In this document: one piece after another, positions 32,846-43,403 of the stretch
Position numbering within the stretch: position 1 is the first letter of the stretch
How the letters are laid out: each line of letters starts with the position of its first letter
Source of the DNA: Macrothele yani
Lineage: Eukaryota > Arthropoda > Arachnida > Araneae > Macrothelidae
Direction: 5' to 3'
Assembly (NCBI GenBank): GCA_039090855.1
Contig: CM076991.1
Coordinates: forward strand, 101,382,021 to 101,446,020
Length of the DNA: 64,000 nucleotides
The notes under the pieces: generated by a model
Database searches by the model: none
What the model was told of the DNA's origin: nothing
The model's input: only the letters and a program-made list of their open reading frames with translations
Position numbers and translations under genes: made by a program

Positions 32846-33065
32846 TGTCCCATACTGTAAAAGGTTTTCTGAAATTCATGAGCCATTTTCCACGATTCCT
32901 TTCGCGAATTAACGAAGTATATTTCTGATACAACCTTTTCCCGTGAAATGACGAGAAAACCTTGAATTTCACGGATTTCTTTCATACGCCAGGAAAATTC
33001 TGAATCTTCAGAAATCTTTCGGCAATTCCTTTCGTACATACCGGTAAATTACCGTTTTTAAGAGG
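32846..33065 (+). repeat. CACTGT-family element, truncated copy
   Basis: TACTGTAAAAGGTTTTCTGA, CATGAGCCATTTTCCACGAT, GAATTAACGAAGTATAT, CCGTGAAATGACGAGAAAAC and GGTAAATTACCGTTTTT follow the order seen in 34248-34460. The rest is replaced by a SINE C fragment. Confidence 0.8.
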
Positions 33066-33072
33066 TTTTAAC

Positions 33073-33257
33073 GGGTACTGGCCCCTCAGTAATAAATAAA
33101 GGTGTCTTCCTTACCCCTTTCTACCTCGCTTCCGTTTCACTTTCCTATCGGGCACTCTAGCCCAAATCTCCTAGCTCCCTTTTTCTAAGGGTTGTTTAAG
33201 ACTTGGGGTCAGAAACTCCCTTCCTAAAATCATCTACATATGATCTGATCTGATCTA
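33073..33257 (+). repeat. SINE C, 5'-truncated
   Basis: Starts inside the body at CGGGTACTGGCCCCTCAGTA and ends with the pentamer tail GATCTGATCTGATCTA. The tRNA head is missing, as in LINE-mobilised 5'-truncated copies. Confidence 0.9.
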
Positions 33258-33271
33258 GTTTGGTCAGATAG

Positions 33272-33588
33272 GGGCCGCGGATGGCCTAGTGGTCAAAGTT
33301 CGAGACTGCCACGGAGGAACCTCAGGTTTGATTCCGGTAGGTACGTCGCTCGAACCACTAAATATCCACCGTGCATCTGATAGGCACGTTAAGCCGTTGG
33401 GCCCTGGGTACTGGCCCCCCGTTAATAAATAAGGGCGTTTTCCTCCCCCTTTCTACCTCACTTCCGTGTCACTTTCCTATCGGGCACTCTAGCCCAAATC
33501 TCCCAGCTTCCTATTTCTAAGGGTTGCTTAAGATCTGGGGTCAGACAGTCCCTTCCTAAAATCGTCTACATATGACCTGATCTGATCG
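33272..33588 (+). repeat. SINE C, full-length, next to a truncated copy
   Basis: GGGCCGCGGATGGCCTAGTG through the body to CATATGACCTGATCTGATC. It sits 15 bp downstream of the truncated copy in the same orientation. Confidence 0.9.
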
Positions 33589-33589
33589 G

Positions 33590-34247
33590 AGTTGCAAACA
33601 CTTGGGGGAAAAAAATGCAGGCGGTTACGGTCGACGTTTTAGTTCCATGTCCGTCCACAGGCGCGCTGTTCTATTGAGATCTTCGGAGCCAAATTGTTGC
33701 CGTGAGTTTCTACGGAAGGTGAAAAGCAGTGGACTTAAAGCGAGTTTGACAAAGGCCGAACTTTAATGGCCATACGACTGGGTCAGAACATTTCTGAAAC
33801 GGTATGGTGTACGGGGTACTCACGGTCATCGGTGATTAATACCTTCAAAAAGTGGTCCGAGAAGAAAGAACTACGAACCGTCGGCAAGGTGTGAGCTGAC
33901 CACGGATCATCGATGCTAAAGGTGAAAGATGGCTATCCAGTGCGGCATAAGCCAACATAAAGGTTACTGTGGCGCAACTCCCCGGTAATTTGAATGCTGG
34001 TGACGACAGTAATGTATTATAACACCGAACTCTGCCGATAATGGGCCCGCACATCCGTATGCCGCATCAAGTGCCCATACTAACTTCGGTTCCCCGTCCA
34101 AAGCTACTACAATGGGCACCCGAGCATCAAAACTGGAATTCGAATGATTGGAAGAAGGTCGTCTAGTCCGATGAGTCTCGCTTCCTGTTGCACAATGTGG
34201 ACGGTCCGGTATGTGTGCGTCGTTTACCGGGAGAAGTGTTGGTACTA
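33590..34247 (+). pseudogene. Tc1-like transposase remnant, plus strand
   Basis: Decayed frames contain MAIRLGQNISETVWCTGYSR then SVINTFKKWSEKKELRTVGK (N-terminal helix-turn-helix, about 33770-33890). Further on come WAPEHQNWNSNDWKKVV and SDESRFLLHNVDGPV-VRRLPGE (34110-34240), the region of the first catalytic residue. The rest is lost where the CACTGT-family element begins at 34248. Confidence 0.8.
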
Positions 34248-35832
34248 CACTTAAAATTTTCCTGAAATTCACGAGCCACTTTCTGTGATTTCTTTCCTGA
34301 ATTAACGAAGCATGTTTCTGAAACAACTTTTTCCGTGAAATGACGGGAAAAACTCTGAATTTCACGGATTTTTCGTACGCCAGAAAAATTCTGAATTTTC
34401 AGAAAGCTTTCCGCAATTCCTTTCTAATATTGACGATAAATTACCGTTTTGAAGATGCTTTAACAGAAAATTCTGAATTTTCATAAACCTTTCCTCGATT
34501 TGTTTTTTACATTAACGGAAAAAAACAAACAAACTCCGTTCTCTCTTTTTCGTTATCTATATGTCGAGAAATTTCCTGTAATAGGACAGATTCATGGAAA
34601 CACTTGAGGGTTTCATTAACTGTTCAATTTCAAGAGTTTGTCGAATTATTTGATTTTGAAGTTCTGTAGTGAGAGCGGATATTGTGAATATTATATCGCA
34701 TGAATTTTGGTTACTGTAGCACACGATATTTCTTCTCCTCTTCCCCATTTTGCGCACCAGCTATTATATTATATATTGTGTTACCGTAAGAAACCGGGTA
34801 CTTCATTTATTGTACAGGTGATTGTATACGATGTCTATGTATTAGCCTGTGGAGTCCTTATGATAAAAGCTATACATAGCTGTCCAGAGTAAATTTTACA
34901 TTTAGAAATTTTGTGAAATAATATTATAAAACAGTACATTGCACCTCCTCTTAAAGATAATTGAAAGCTATCATCAGTTAAAAAAAGATCTCAAACTCCA
35001 AATCATTCTGTTGCATGGAAATATCACGATGAAAAAGTAACAATACCTCCTACAGAAAAAATAGAAAATCAAATGACTAAATCACTCGCATTAATGAAAA
35101 AAATCATCATCGCCCAATTAGTTTTACCTTGAACGTAAACCTGATCGTTGTGTCTTTCTGGATCAGCGGTTAAGACGCGCGGCTTCGACTTAAACGGCCC
35201 GGGAGGGCCGCGGGTGGCCTAGTGGTCAACGTTCGTGACTGCCACGGAGAAGACCTCAGGTTCGTGCAGGTACGAACGTTCGAACCACTAAATATCAGCC
35301 GTGCGTTGGATGGGCACGTTAAGCCGTCGAACGTTGGGTACTGGCCCCCTGGTAATAAATATGGGCGTCTTCCTCCCCTTTTCTACCTCGCTTCCGTGTC
35401 ACTTTCCCATCGGGCACTCTAGCCCAAAACTCCTAGCTTCCTATTTCTAAGGGTTGTTAAAGACCTGGGATCAGACACTTCCTTCCTAAAATCCTCTACA
35501 TATGGTCTAATCTGATCTGATCTGATCTAAACTGCCCGGGCTGAATTCTCACCACTCGACAGAAGAGGATTCTCCCGCGTAAGGACTGAAATATTCAGCA
35601 TGCTGGATTTTGCGAAATTTCTGTCTGAATGCGAAGAAACTAGAAACGGACTTTCCTGAAATAAACGGAATTACTGACTACGGAAAATCTGTGAAAATAT
35701 GGAAGTTAAAAAAAAAACTGTCACTTTTATTAAAAACGGAAATTGCGTTAGAAAACGGACACTTACCGGCAAATTTTCTGCACGTTATTTTCAGAAATTT
35801 TCCGTGAATTCACGCCAATTATTTTTAGCACG
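34248..35832 (+). mobile_element. CACTGT-family element, copy 1
   Basis: From CACTTAAAATTTTCCTGAAA to about TTATTTTTAGCACG. It is collinear, in opposite orientation, with 56679-57881. Shared blocks include CGTGAAATGACGGGAAAAAC, CAGAACTTCAAAATCA-like (35 kb copy: complement around 34660), AAATCACTCGCATTAAT and GCGCGGCTTC. The ends are loosely inverted (CTGAAATTCACG and CGTGAATTCACG). No transposase is visible, and a tRNA-like head (TTCTGGATCAGCGGTTAAGA) lies in the middle. A SINE C at 35204-35527 splits this copy. Confidence 0.75.
35204..35527 (+). repeat. SINE C with 13-bp target duplication
   Basis: TAAACGGCCCGGG (35191-35203) and TAAACTGCCCGGG (35528-35540) flank it, 12 of 13 matching. The tail has three GATCT pentamers. 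Its B box has lost several bases (CAGGTTCGTGCAGG). The inverted paralogue near 57015 lacks the SINE. Confidence 0.94.
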
Positions 35833-37510
35833 TCTTTTGTAAAAAAACATCGTGCCTATGTTACCGGTTTGTCCATCCTTCCGCTCGTCTGTCTGTACCC
35901 ACGATATCTAGCTGCAACTATTAGTCCGATTTGAAAAATTCTTTTTGCATTGGGAAGCTTGAAATATGTGAATGATGATCCTTTATTTCGTTTTTTTTTT
36001 TTACGTTGTACAATTTCGCCGCTAGGGGGCGTAAATGCAGATGATGTCGTATTCAAAAATACGTTTTATTCCACATATTTGCTTCTAAACATCCGATTGA
36101 AAAATTTATTTTATCTTTCGATTCCATTTATGGCGAAGAGTATTTTAGATATAGTTACTTTTTTCAATTACGCATAGATTTTCCGCTAGGGGGCGTAAAA
36201 GTAAATTACATTTTTCCCGATAACTCTTCTTCTAAAACTCCGATTTGAATTTTTTTTTTCTTCAGCGGGTACACCTCCTGATGGAAAATTTTTTGCATAT
36301 AATTTCAAATTTTTGGTAAAGAATACTTTAGCCACCAGGGGGCGTAAGCGTTAAATTTTGCTTCTGATGTATTTGCCATAAAATCTGAGCTTCTAAAACA
36401 TCGATTGAAAACATTCTTTCGTGGACTGATGCCACTCACATATAAACATTTTCGGAATATTTTCTTCTTAAAATATTCCACAGTTTTTCAGCCAGAGGGC
36501 GTAGATGTATATCTTATTTTTGTCAATATCTCTACTTCAAGGAGTCCGACTTGAAAAAGTCCTTCTTTGTTGGATATTGTTTCCAGTGTGACATGTTTTT
36601 CATATAATTTCAAAATTTTTAATAATTTCTAATTTTTTTTTTATTTACAAATAATTTCTAATTTTTGTAAAAAATGGTTCGGCCACCAGGTGGCGTAAGC
36701 CTTAATTTCCGCTTCTGATGTATTTGCAGCAAAATATGAGCTTCCAAAATCTCGATTGAAAAAAAAGTGGTTTGTTGACCATACTACTCATGTCGACAAA
36801 CCTTTTAGGAACATTTTCTTCTTGAAATAATGCATGGTTTCAACACCAGGGGGCGTAGATGTATATCTTATTTTTGTCAATATCTCTACTTCTAGGCGTT
36901 TGATTTGAAAAATTCCTTCTTTGTTGGATAGTGTTTCCGATGCGAAATGTTTTTCCAATAAATTCCAATTTTTCAAGTAAATCATAGACTTTCCGCTAGG
37001 GGGCACAAAGGTAAATTGCGTTTTCTGCGTTATTTCTGCTTCTAAAACTCCGATTTGAAAAATTCTTCCTGTACCGCATACAAGACCCGATGGAAAATAT
37101 TTTTCGCATACAAGACCCGATGGCAAATATACCGCTCATATGGAAAAACCTTTTGAGAATACTTTCTTCCTAAAATAATGCATGGTTTTCCCACCAGGGG
37201 TCGTACAGTCACATCTTATTTTTGTAGATATCTCTGTTTCTAAGAATCCGATTTGAAAAATTATTTCTGTGTTGGAGAGCGTTTCCGGTGCGAAATGTTT
37301 CTCATATAAATTCATGTTTTTCTTAACGCACAAGTCTGCAACCCGAGGGCGTAAGCTCACGATTCCGTTTACAGCAGTATCTGTGGGATTAAAAACCCGA
37401 TTGAAAAACTTCTTTCTTTGGTCAGATCTATTGTTTCCCATACCGGTTCCATTGACTTTGAATAGCTTTGATAAATTTAATTTGCGTCAGAACTGATTCA
37501 AAAGACGTGC
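35833..37510. repeat. Tandem array, nine degenerate ~150-195 bp units
   Basis: A GGGGGCGTAA-type core with preceding CTAGG or CCAGG recurs near 36025, 36187, 36337, 36493, 36687, 36847, 36996, 37193 and 37343. Each is followed by a TCTTATTTTT or TTTCTGCTTC block and CGATTTGAAAAATTC. The array begins after a GTCTGTCTGTACCCACGATA lead-in. TAGCACGTCTTTTG (35827-35840) and its complement CAAAAGACGTGCT (37499-37511) bracket it. Confidence 0.85.
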
Positions 37511-37581
37511 TTATTACACCCGAAAATTCGGTGTCATCTATCTTGTTAACAATGTACTAGGACGCACCACGAGGCGAAAAC

Positions 37582-37627
37582 AAGACAGTGGAAAAAGTTT
37601 AATGTTTTCAACTTTTTCCACTGTCTT
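37582..37627. repeat. Perfect 18-bp stem hairpin
   Basis: AAGACAGTGGAAAAAGTT (37582-37599) and AACTTTTTCCACTGTCTT (37610-37627) are exact complements around 10 nt. The right arm overlaps the beginning of the Tc1 remnant reading frame. Confidence 0.95.
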
Positions 37628-38060
37628 TACGTCCACCACCTACCCAAACATCATTGCCGACCAGGTACATCCTTTCATGGCAACAGCATTCTTCTCCAGT
37701 AGTGCCTTCTTTCAGAAGGATAATGCACCATGTCACACTGCCCTGCTTGTTGGAGAAGGGTTCGGGCAACATGAGGTAGGCATCCAGATATTGCCGTGGC
37801 CTCCACATTTCCCAGATGTTAATCCAATCGAGCATCTGTGGTTTATATTGGAACAGCAAATCCTGTCTGCGGCGGCTCAACCACGTACGCAACTTACAAG
37901 AGTTAAAGGATCTGCTGGTAATGTGTTGGTACCAAATACCATAACACAACTTTATAAATCCTGTACCGTCCACACCTCGCCGGGTTGGATCTGTTTTGGT
38001 TGCACGTGGTAGACCAACATCATATTAAGCAGGTGGTCATAATGTTTTGGCTCTTCAGTG
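37604..38060 (+). pseudogene. Tc1-like transposase C-terminal remnant + right end
   Basis: An open frame of about 136 residues has NIIADQVHPFMATAFF, FFQKDNAPCHTALLV (second catalytic D), then WPPHFPDVNPIEHLWFILEQ (third residue E). It then drifts out of frame before the usual SMPRR-VLAARGG end. The element's right end follows: AGGTGGTCATAATGTTTTGG CTCTTCAGTGG. The N-terminal half and left terminus are missing. Confidence 0.88.
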
Positions 38061-38261
38061 GTATATGCTTTGACACCGGTTTGTATTTTTTTTTTTTTTT
38101 TCGATAAATCATTTATTCGTTTTTGTGTGTATTAAAAACATTTAAAATATTTATGCATTGGAAGTATTAAAACAAACCTACAGCTAGAAGATAACTAAGT
38201 AATTGAAAGATGTGATCATTATAATTACCTCGGTGTTAAAATTACTGTGGCGTGCCTGCCC

Positions 38262-38408
38262 CGCAGGACGCACACGACATAAAGGCAGATAGCAGCGAGA
38301 ACGAACGTCTGCGTAGCTCTGTTGGTAGAGCGACTTGTTCCGAAATAAGTGGACTCGGGTTCGATCCCCGGCGAAGACAAAAAATGACGGAGAAATTTAC
38401 TTCGTTAT
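38262..38408 (+). repeat. SINE B, plus orientation
   Basis: Leader GTGGCGTGCCTGCCCCGCAG, head GTCTGCGTAGCTCTGTTGGT, B box GGGTTCGATCCCCGG, tail GACGGAGAAATTTACTTCGT TATA. It directly precedes the LINE fragment. Confidence 0.9.
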
Positions 38409-38410
38409 AT

Positions 38411-38981
38411 TACACAAAAAGGTAGAGATACAATGGAATTAAGAAATAAAATTGCACAGGAAAGAAAAGCTCATGAATGGAATCTGGTGGAGTAATGAAA
38501 TAACCAGAAAAAAAAGATAGGGGATTTATAATATAGTATTGTTAAGAGCATCTTACTATATGGGGCTAAGGCCTGGCGATCAACAGAAGCGGATAGAAAG
38601 AAGATAACAGCTGTAGAGATGGATGCTTTAAGAATAGCATGTAGTGTGTCTAGAAGACAGAAAATAAGGAATGAAAGGATTGAAGAATTGATGGAAGTGA
38701 AAGAAACAATTTTAGAAGACATACTGAAGAGACAATTACGTTGGTTTGTTCATGTTAAAAGAATCACCAATGAAATACTGCCCAAAATTGCCATGGAATT
38801 TCAATCAAACAAACGAAAAAACTGAGCCGAGCTAGAAGAACATGGTTTGGTGTAATAAAGGGAGCACTTAGTCAAAATGGACTGATGGAAGAGTAGTGCT
38901 TAGATAGATAAAGATGGGAAAAAAACTCTTGGAGATCGGAAGGTGACATCAGATGCCAAAAATGGATTATCTACTTATATA
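38411..38981 (+). mobile_element. LINE 3' fragment (RT C-terminal domain)
   Basis: The plus strand encodes the tail typical of non-LTR retrotransposon proteins: SILLYGAKAWRSTEADRKKI, ACSVSRRQKIRNERIEEL and ILKRQLRWFVHVKRITNEIL. It then passes a stop at 38823 into a short decayed end (GDRKVTSDAKNG). The layout (LLYG-E/A-W, RN--I, LRWF-HV-R) is that of RTE/CR1-like LINE C-termini. The clade is not certain. The long-TIR element is inserted just beyond at 38984. Confidence 0.75.
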
Positions 38982-38983
38982 TA

Positions 38984-40086
38984 CAGGGCGCATAAGAAAG
39001 TCCCTTTAGCCTGGAATAACTTGCGAACGGAGAGAGGTACAGTTATGCAAGTGAGATAACCGTATAGTAAAGCGACTACGCCCGACCGAATGCAACCAAT
39101 AGCAGCGCCCCTAGTGGCAAAATGCGGAAGTTAGCCATTGCAAATCGAAAACGAAAAGAGATAGAGCAAAATTTCCAATTACAAAGTTGTAGAGCATCAA
39201 TTAATTAATACAAAATGACATTTGTTTCACACGTATAAGATAAATTGTCGCCTGAATACCCTACAATGTCCGAAATCGATGCGCGACGATTCGAATCTGC
39301 ATATTCACATTTCGCAAATGTAGCCGTATGCAAATGCAGATTGTGACGTTGCACCGTACCTACGATATAAAAACCAGTAGCAGGATGTACCCTGATCAAA
39401 AGTTTAGGTATACGTACGCTGTGTGAGAATGGCGAGCTTGGATTTCTGGGGTTACGTAAAAAATCAGGTGTATGCAACAGCGCCTACAAGTCTGCTGGAT
39501 CTACGTCTTCGTGTTACAGATGCTTGCAATAGTGTGACACTTTCCATGCTGAAAAATGTGCATGCAGAGTTACTTTCACGAATACAAATGTGTATCGTGG
39601 GCAATGGCGAACTCTTCGAACATATTCGACATTAACTTTTTAGCACTGTTCGCCAGTTGGCTTTTTTTTTTGTCTGACGTCATCAAACTGTATTGACATA
39701 AGTACGCATTTATGCAATAAATTGTGTGTATTTGCCCATACCTATCTATGCCTGTTCCCTTCAAACGTTCACACAAAAGGTCGCGCGTCGATTTCGGACA
39801 TTTTAGGGTATTCAGGCGACAATTTATGTTATCGGTGTGAAATAAATGTCGTTTTGTACTAATTAATTGAGGCTCTACAACTTTGTAATTGGAAATTTTG
39901 CTCTATCTCTTTTCGTTTTCGATTTGCAACGGCTAACTTCCGCATTTCGCCACTACGGGCGCTGTCATCTGTTGCATTCGATTGGGCGTAGTCACTTTAC
40001 TATACCGTTATCTCACTTACATAATAACTGTACCTCTCTCCGTTCGAAAGTTATTCCAGGCTAAAGGGACTTTCCTATGCACCCTG
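38984..40086 (+). mobile_element. 1.1-kb element with ~304-bp terminal inverted repeats
   Basis: The left arm 38984-39287 (from CAGGGCGCATAAGAAAGTCC) and right arm 39782-40086 (ending CTTTCCTATGCACCCTG) are near-complete inverted repeats. They are flanked by TA (38982-38983 and 40087-40088). The centre retains a transposase C-terminus. The TA target and protein fragment place it in the Tc1/mariner/IS630 superfamily. Confidence 0.92.
39430..39635 (+). pseudogene. Transposase C-terminal remnant in the long-TIR element
   Basis: LDFWGYVKNQVYATAPTSLL followed by DLRLRVTDACNSVTLSMLKN and VGNGELFEHIRH-stop. This matches the usual end of arthropod IS630-type transposases (FLWGYVKDRVY..L..LR.RI..AC..I...L....HFEH). 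The DDE core is deleted, so the element must rely on a transposase supplied elsewhere. Confidence 0.8.
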
Positions 40087-40088
40087 TA

Positions 40089-41487
40089 TATAAAAAGCAC
40101 AAGTAATAGCCGAGAAAATGTTTAGAAAACTGAAAGTAGCCCGTGATGTGAAAAAAGATACGGTATCATTACTTTAGAACCTACTAGAATGTTTTTCTAG
40201 AAGAATCCAGACAATAATCGAATACACCGGGATCTTCAAGATTCTTCTCGAACATTATTTCAGCTTTTAACGGAAAGCAATTCACTAATCGTACTAAGCT
40301 CAAAACTGTACGAAAAACGGATTTGAACGCAGCCACTTTTTTCATAGCTATTTTTTCAATTAATTTAGCACAACAGATTTAAGTTATTTTCTATTTCCTC
40401 AATCAACTTTTTATGTTACGCCCCCCCCCCCCCTGCCACATACATTTTCTAAGTTTTTGTCTTTTCCCGCTTTTTCTCCAAAATATGTTAATTTTCTGTG
40501 CAGCGCGGGGCCCTTCATACTCGTAAAAACCTAGACCCGGGTGGGGTTCCTCTTCCATTGCCCAATTAAAATAAATTCCACTGAGATTGATTTCTTCCAG
40601 TCAGTGAATCACAAAGAAATTTCTGACTGAGATCCATAGCTAATATATAATGCCGTAATTCATCTAAGTTGCAGCGCCACAGATCATGCTTTGATTTTTC
40701 TTTCTTTTTTTTGTGCGGGAAGCACAAAGAACGTGACGGACATGTTTGCACTATATACAGAAATTTACATTATGTTTTTGTCGCATTTCTGACACATTGC
40801 TTCCGCAGCAGAAGGTACATCTCTGTCCACAGCAGATGACAGACACACACATACATGCATGCATGCACCGAACGTAAAGCGGGCGCATTATCTCCCCCAG
40901 TAAAGGAGGACAGATGGGCTCAGCGTAATAATCATTATTGATTTTTAAGGACCGCTGTCATGATGTTTGCTTATGAATCCATTACCGCAGCATTAATAGT
41001 TTTTCAGTCGCATTTTCCCAATATTCTGCCTTACCTCATTTTACTGGTGATGGCCTATCTATACAAGAGTGAAGTCCAATCCAGCTGCTACGTTATTTTC
41101 GCGAACAACTACAAGCAGTTTGTCTTCAACTGGCTATTTTCGACTGAAATTATTTCCCAGCTGCTGCAGAACAACAGTCAAAAACAATTTTCCGAATGTC
41201 GAATTAAACGTCGGCTATATGGGCTGAGTCAAGTTTGAGTGAAAATTTTAAGTTTCTCGTCGTTTGCGTTTTGGTTTTGTTCCCGGTGTTATACTCTGAA
41301 TGAAAAGGAATTGCGGCGATGTCAATTCTATTTGCAATTAAATGTTCTAGAGATGAGAAAATTTATTGTTACTTCGAGTGAAATATGATTGTTCTTTACA
41401 ATAAATTCGCATTGTGTTTCTCATAATTTGCTTTGATGAAATTGCTTTCGCGGAGGTAACATAGATATTTCTCATACTGGTTCAGCT
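40089..41487. other. No recognised gene; C-run at 40421-40433
   Basis: AT-rich DNA with a C-run and a short ATGCATGC tract near 40850. An open frame at 40960-41238 (92 residues, hydrophobic N-terminal half, LILLVMAYLY) is not recognised and has no supporting context. Confidence 0.35.
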
Positions 41488-42390
41488 ATAACAGGTAAAG
41501 TTCCCCACATTTTCATCGGTACTCTCGGAGAACATTTTTGAAAAGAAATGGTAGTTAGTCTGTTGGTAGATATTCCACGTAAAAACACGCAAAAAAAAAA
41601 ATGAATAAAGAACCAGAGAAAATAAAAATAAACCATTGAAAACCTAGGCAGAAACGCCAGTAACGTATACTACGTAATATGACGTCCTACTGCGGTGACG
41701 AATGAGTCAAGTCGGTAAGTTGCAGCGATAAGCCTAGCCGGCGTAGTTCAGTTGGGAGAATAAGCACCTCCATGAAATAAGCTTTACGTATACGTGTTTG
41801 AAATCCACCACCGTCAAATACACTTTATGTAAAAGCCTGAATAAGCTTAAAACTCGAAAAGTATAAATTATCACTTTCCTCTGCTGTTTTTTGCTCCTTT
41901 TTTCCCCCAGCTAACAGGTAAAGTTCCTCACATTTTCATCTGTACTCTCAAAGATCATTTTTTGAAAAGAAATGGTAGGCTGTTGGTAGATATTCCAAGT
42001 AAAAACACACAAACAAACAAACAAAAAAGAAGAAAGAACCAGACAAAATAAAAATAAACCATTAAAAATCTAGGCAGAAACGCCAGTAACGCACTACGTA
42101 GCATGGCGTACTACAGTGGTGACAAATGACTGAAGTCCTTAAAGTTGCAGCGATAAGCATAGCCGGTGTAGTTCAGTTGGAAGAATAGCCACCTATATCA
42201 AATAAGCTTCATGTATACGCGGTTTTCAACTATATGCAAGTGTTCTAGGGCGTTTTCCGGCCAGTTTATGCATACGCGTTCGAAATCCCCAACCGTCAAA
42301 TGGGTTTCATGTATACGCCTGAATAAGCTTTAAACTCCAAAGTTATAAATTATCACTTTCCTTACACGGTTTATTGCTCCTTTTTTCCCT
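41488..42390. repeat. Tandem duplication, two ~430-460 bp units
   Basis: CAGGTAAAGTTCC at 41493 and 41920 open two collinear units sharing GTTGGTAGATATTCCA, CTAGGCAGAAACGCCAGTAA, GTTGCAGCGATAAGC and TATAAATTATCACTTTCCT. Each holds a tRNA-like GTAGTTCAGTTGG-AGAATA segment (41737 and 42163). The second unit has an extra ~45 bp near 42220-42270. Confidence 0.9.
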
Positions 42391-42894
42391 CTCGAAAACA
42401 CATAAAACATAGCGTCGTTACATATTTGTTCAGTAGGACCACCTTGATCATTTACTCTACCTGGATATGAAAGAAAATGTTAGCCAACATTACAAAGTAC
42501 ATGCTTAATTTATTTCTCACGTACAGCACTTTTGCTTAGAACGCATGCTCGTGGCCTGGACAGTAGCAAGCTATTGTTATCTGAGAGGACAAGACTTGAA
42601 ATTACGCCAGTTCGGGTTCAAAATTACGCCCCCTTCGTATTCCACTCAAGTAATACGTGTTTTTTATTTTTTCACACACCGCCGTTATACGAAAGTGTTA
42701 TGATCGTACAAAAATCGCATTTCAGGTTTTTGACATAATTTTATTAAACAATGAAAAACCAGGTAAATACCCAAGAACCACAGGTTCTAAATACCAAGTA
42801 AAACGTAAACATCATGCTAACGCCGACAACACAATACTCTACAGAAATGCAGAACGAATGAGTATCGGATAGAGAACGTAAATATAGGAAGAAG
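42391..42894. other. No recognised gene
   Basis: AT-rich. A decayed SINE-like stretch may lie at 42545-42625 (CTCGTGGCCTGGACAGTAG and AGTTCGGGTTCAAAATTACG), but this is too weak to call. Confidence 0.35.
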
Positions 42895-43310
42895 CGTTAG
42901 GCGTAGGGCTTGGAAAAATTCCGTTCAAGGTTAAACGGTCACAGAACTTTCTGCGACAGAGCACAGATGATTAATTAGTCCTCGTTCGGAAAGGTCATGG
43001 AGGTTAGACATATCAGCATATTGTATTCTATACCTCCATTCACTGTTTTGGAAAATTCCTTATGAGATGTTCACAGCTCATAGTGTTTGTTACTCTGTAT
43101 CCTAGGTAACTGCATTGCATAATACTGCATGAGACTAACCAAAGTCTTTCAAAACAAAATACTGAACTGTGTAACTTCCTTTTTTAGTTACGATTTCTAT
43201 TTCTTACATCCCCCAGAGCATGAATTTACGCCCCTGGAACGACCGTTCTGGGAGGGCAACCGCCCTTTCTGCCCCCCCCCCCTCCTGTCGTGGCGGAGAG
43301 AACTGAAATT
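42895..43310 (-). mobile_element. hAT-like family N, copy 2 (minus)
   Basis: Read on minus it follows the same order as 44858-45290: G-rich end, GGTTGCCCTCCCAGAA, GGGGCGTAAATTCATG, TTTGGTTAGTCTC, CAATATGCTGATATGTCTAA CCTCCATGACC and TTTAACCTTGAACGGAAT. The far end is not preserved. Confidence 0.65.
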
Positions 43311-43366
43311 TCAAATTTTTTACTGCATTAATTAATTTGTTTGGATTGCATATTTTATACCTAGTT

Positions 43367-43403
<37 letters not shown>

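Noticed and set aside
40960..41238. Small membrane protein gene of 92 residues.
   Set aside because: No recognised family, no splice or promoter signal tied to it, and its length is within the range expected by chance in AT-rich DNA of this size.
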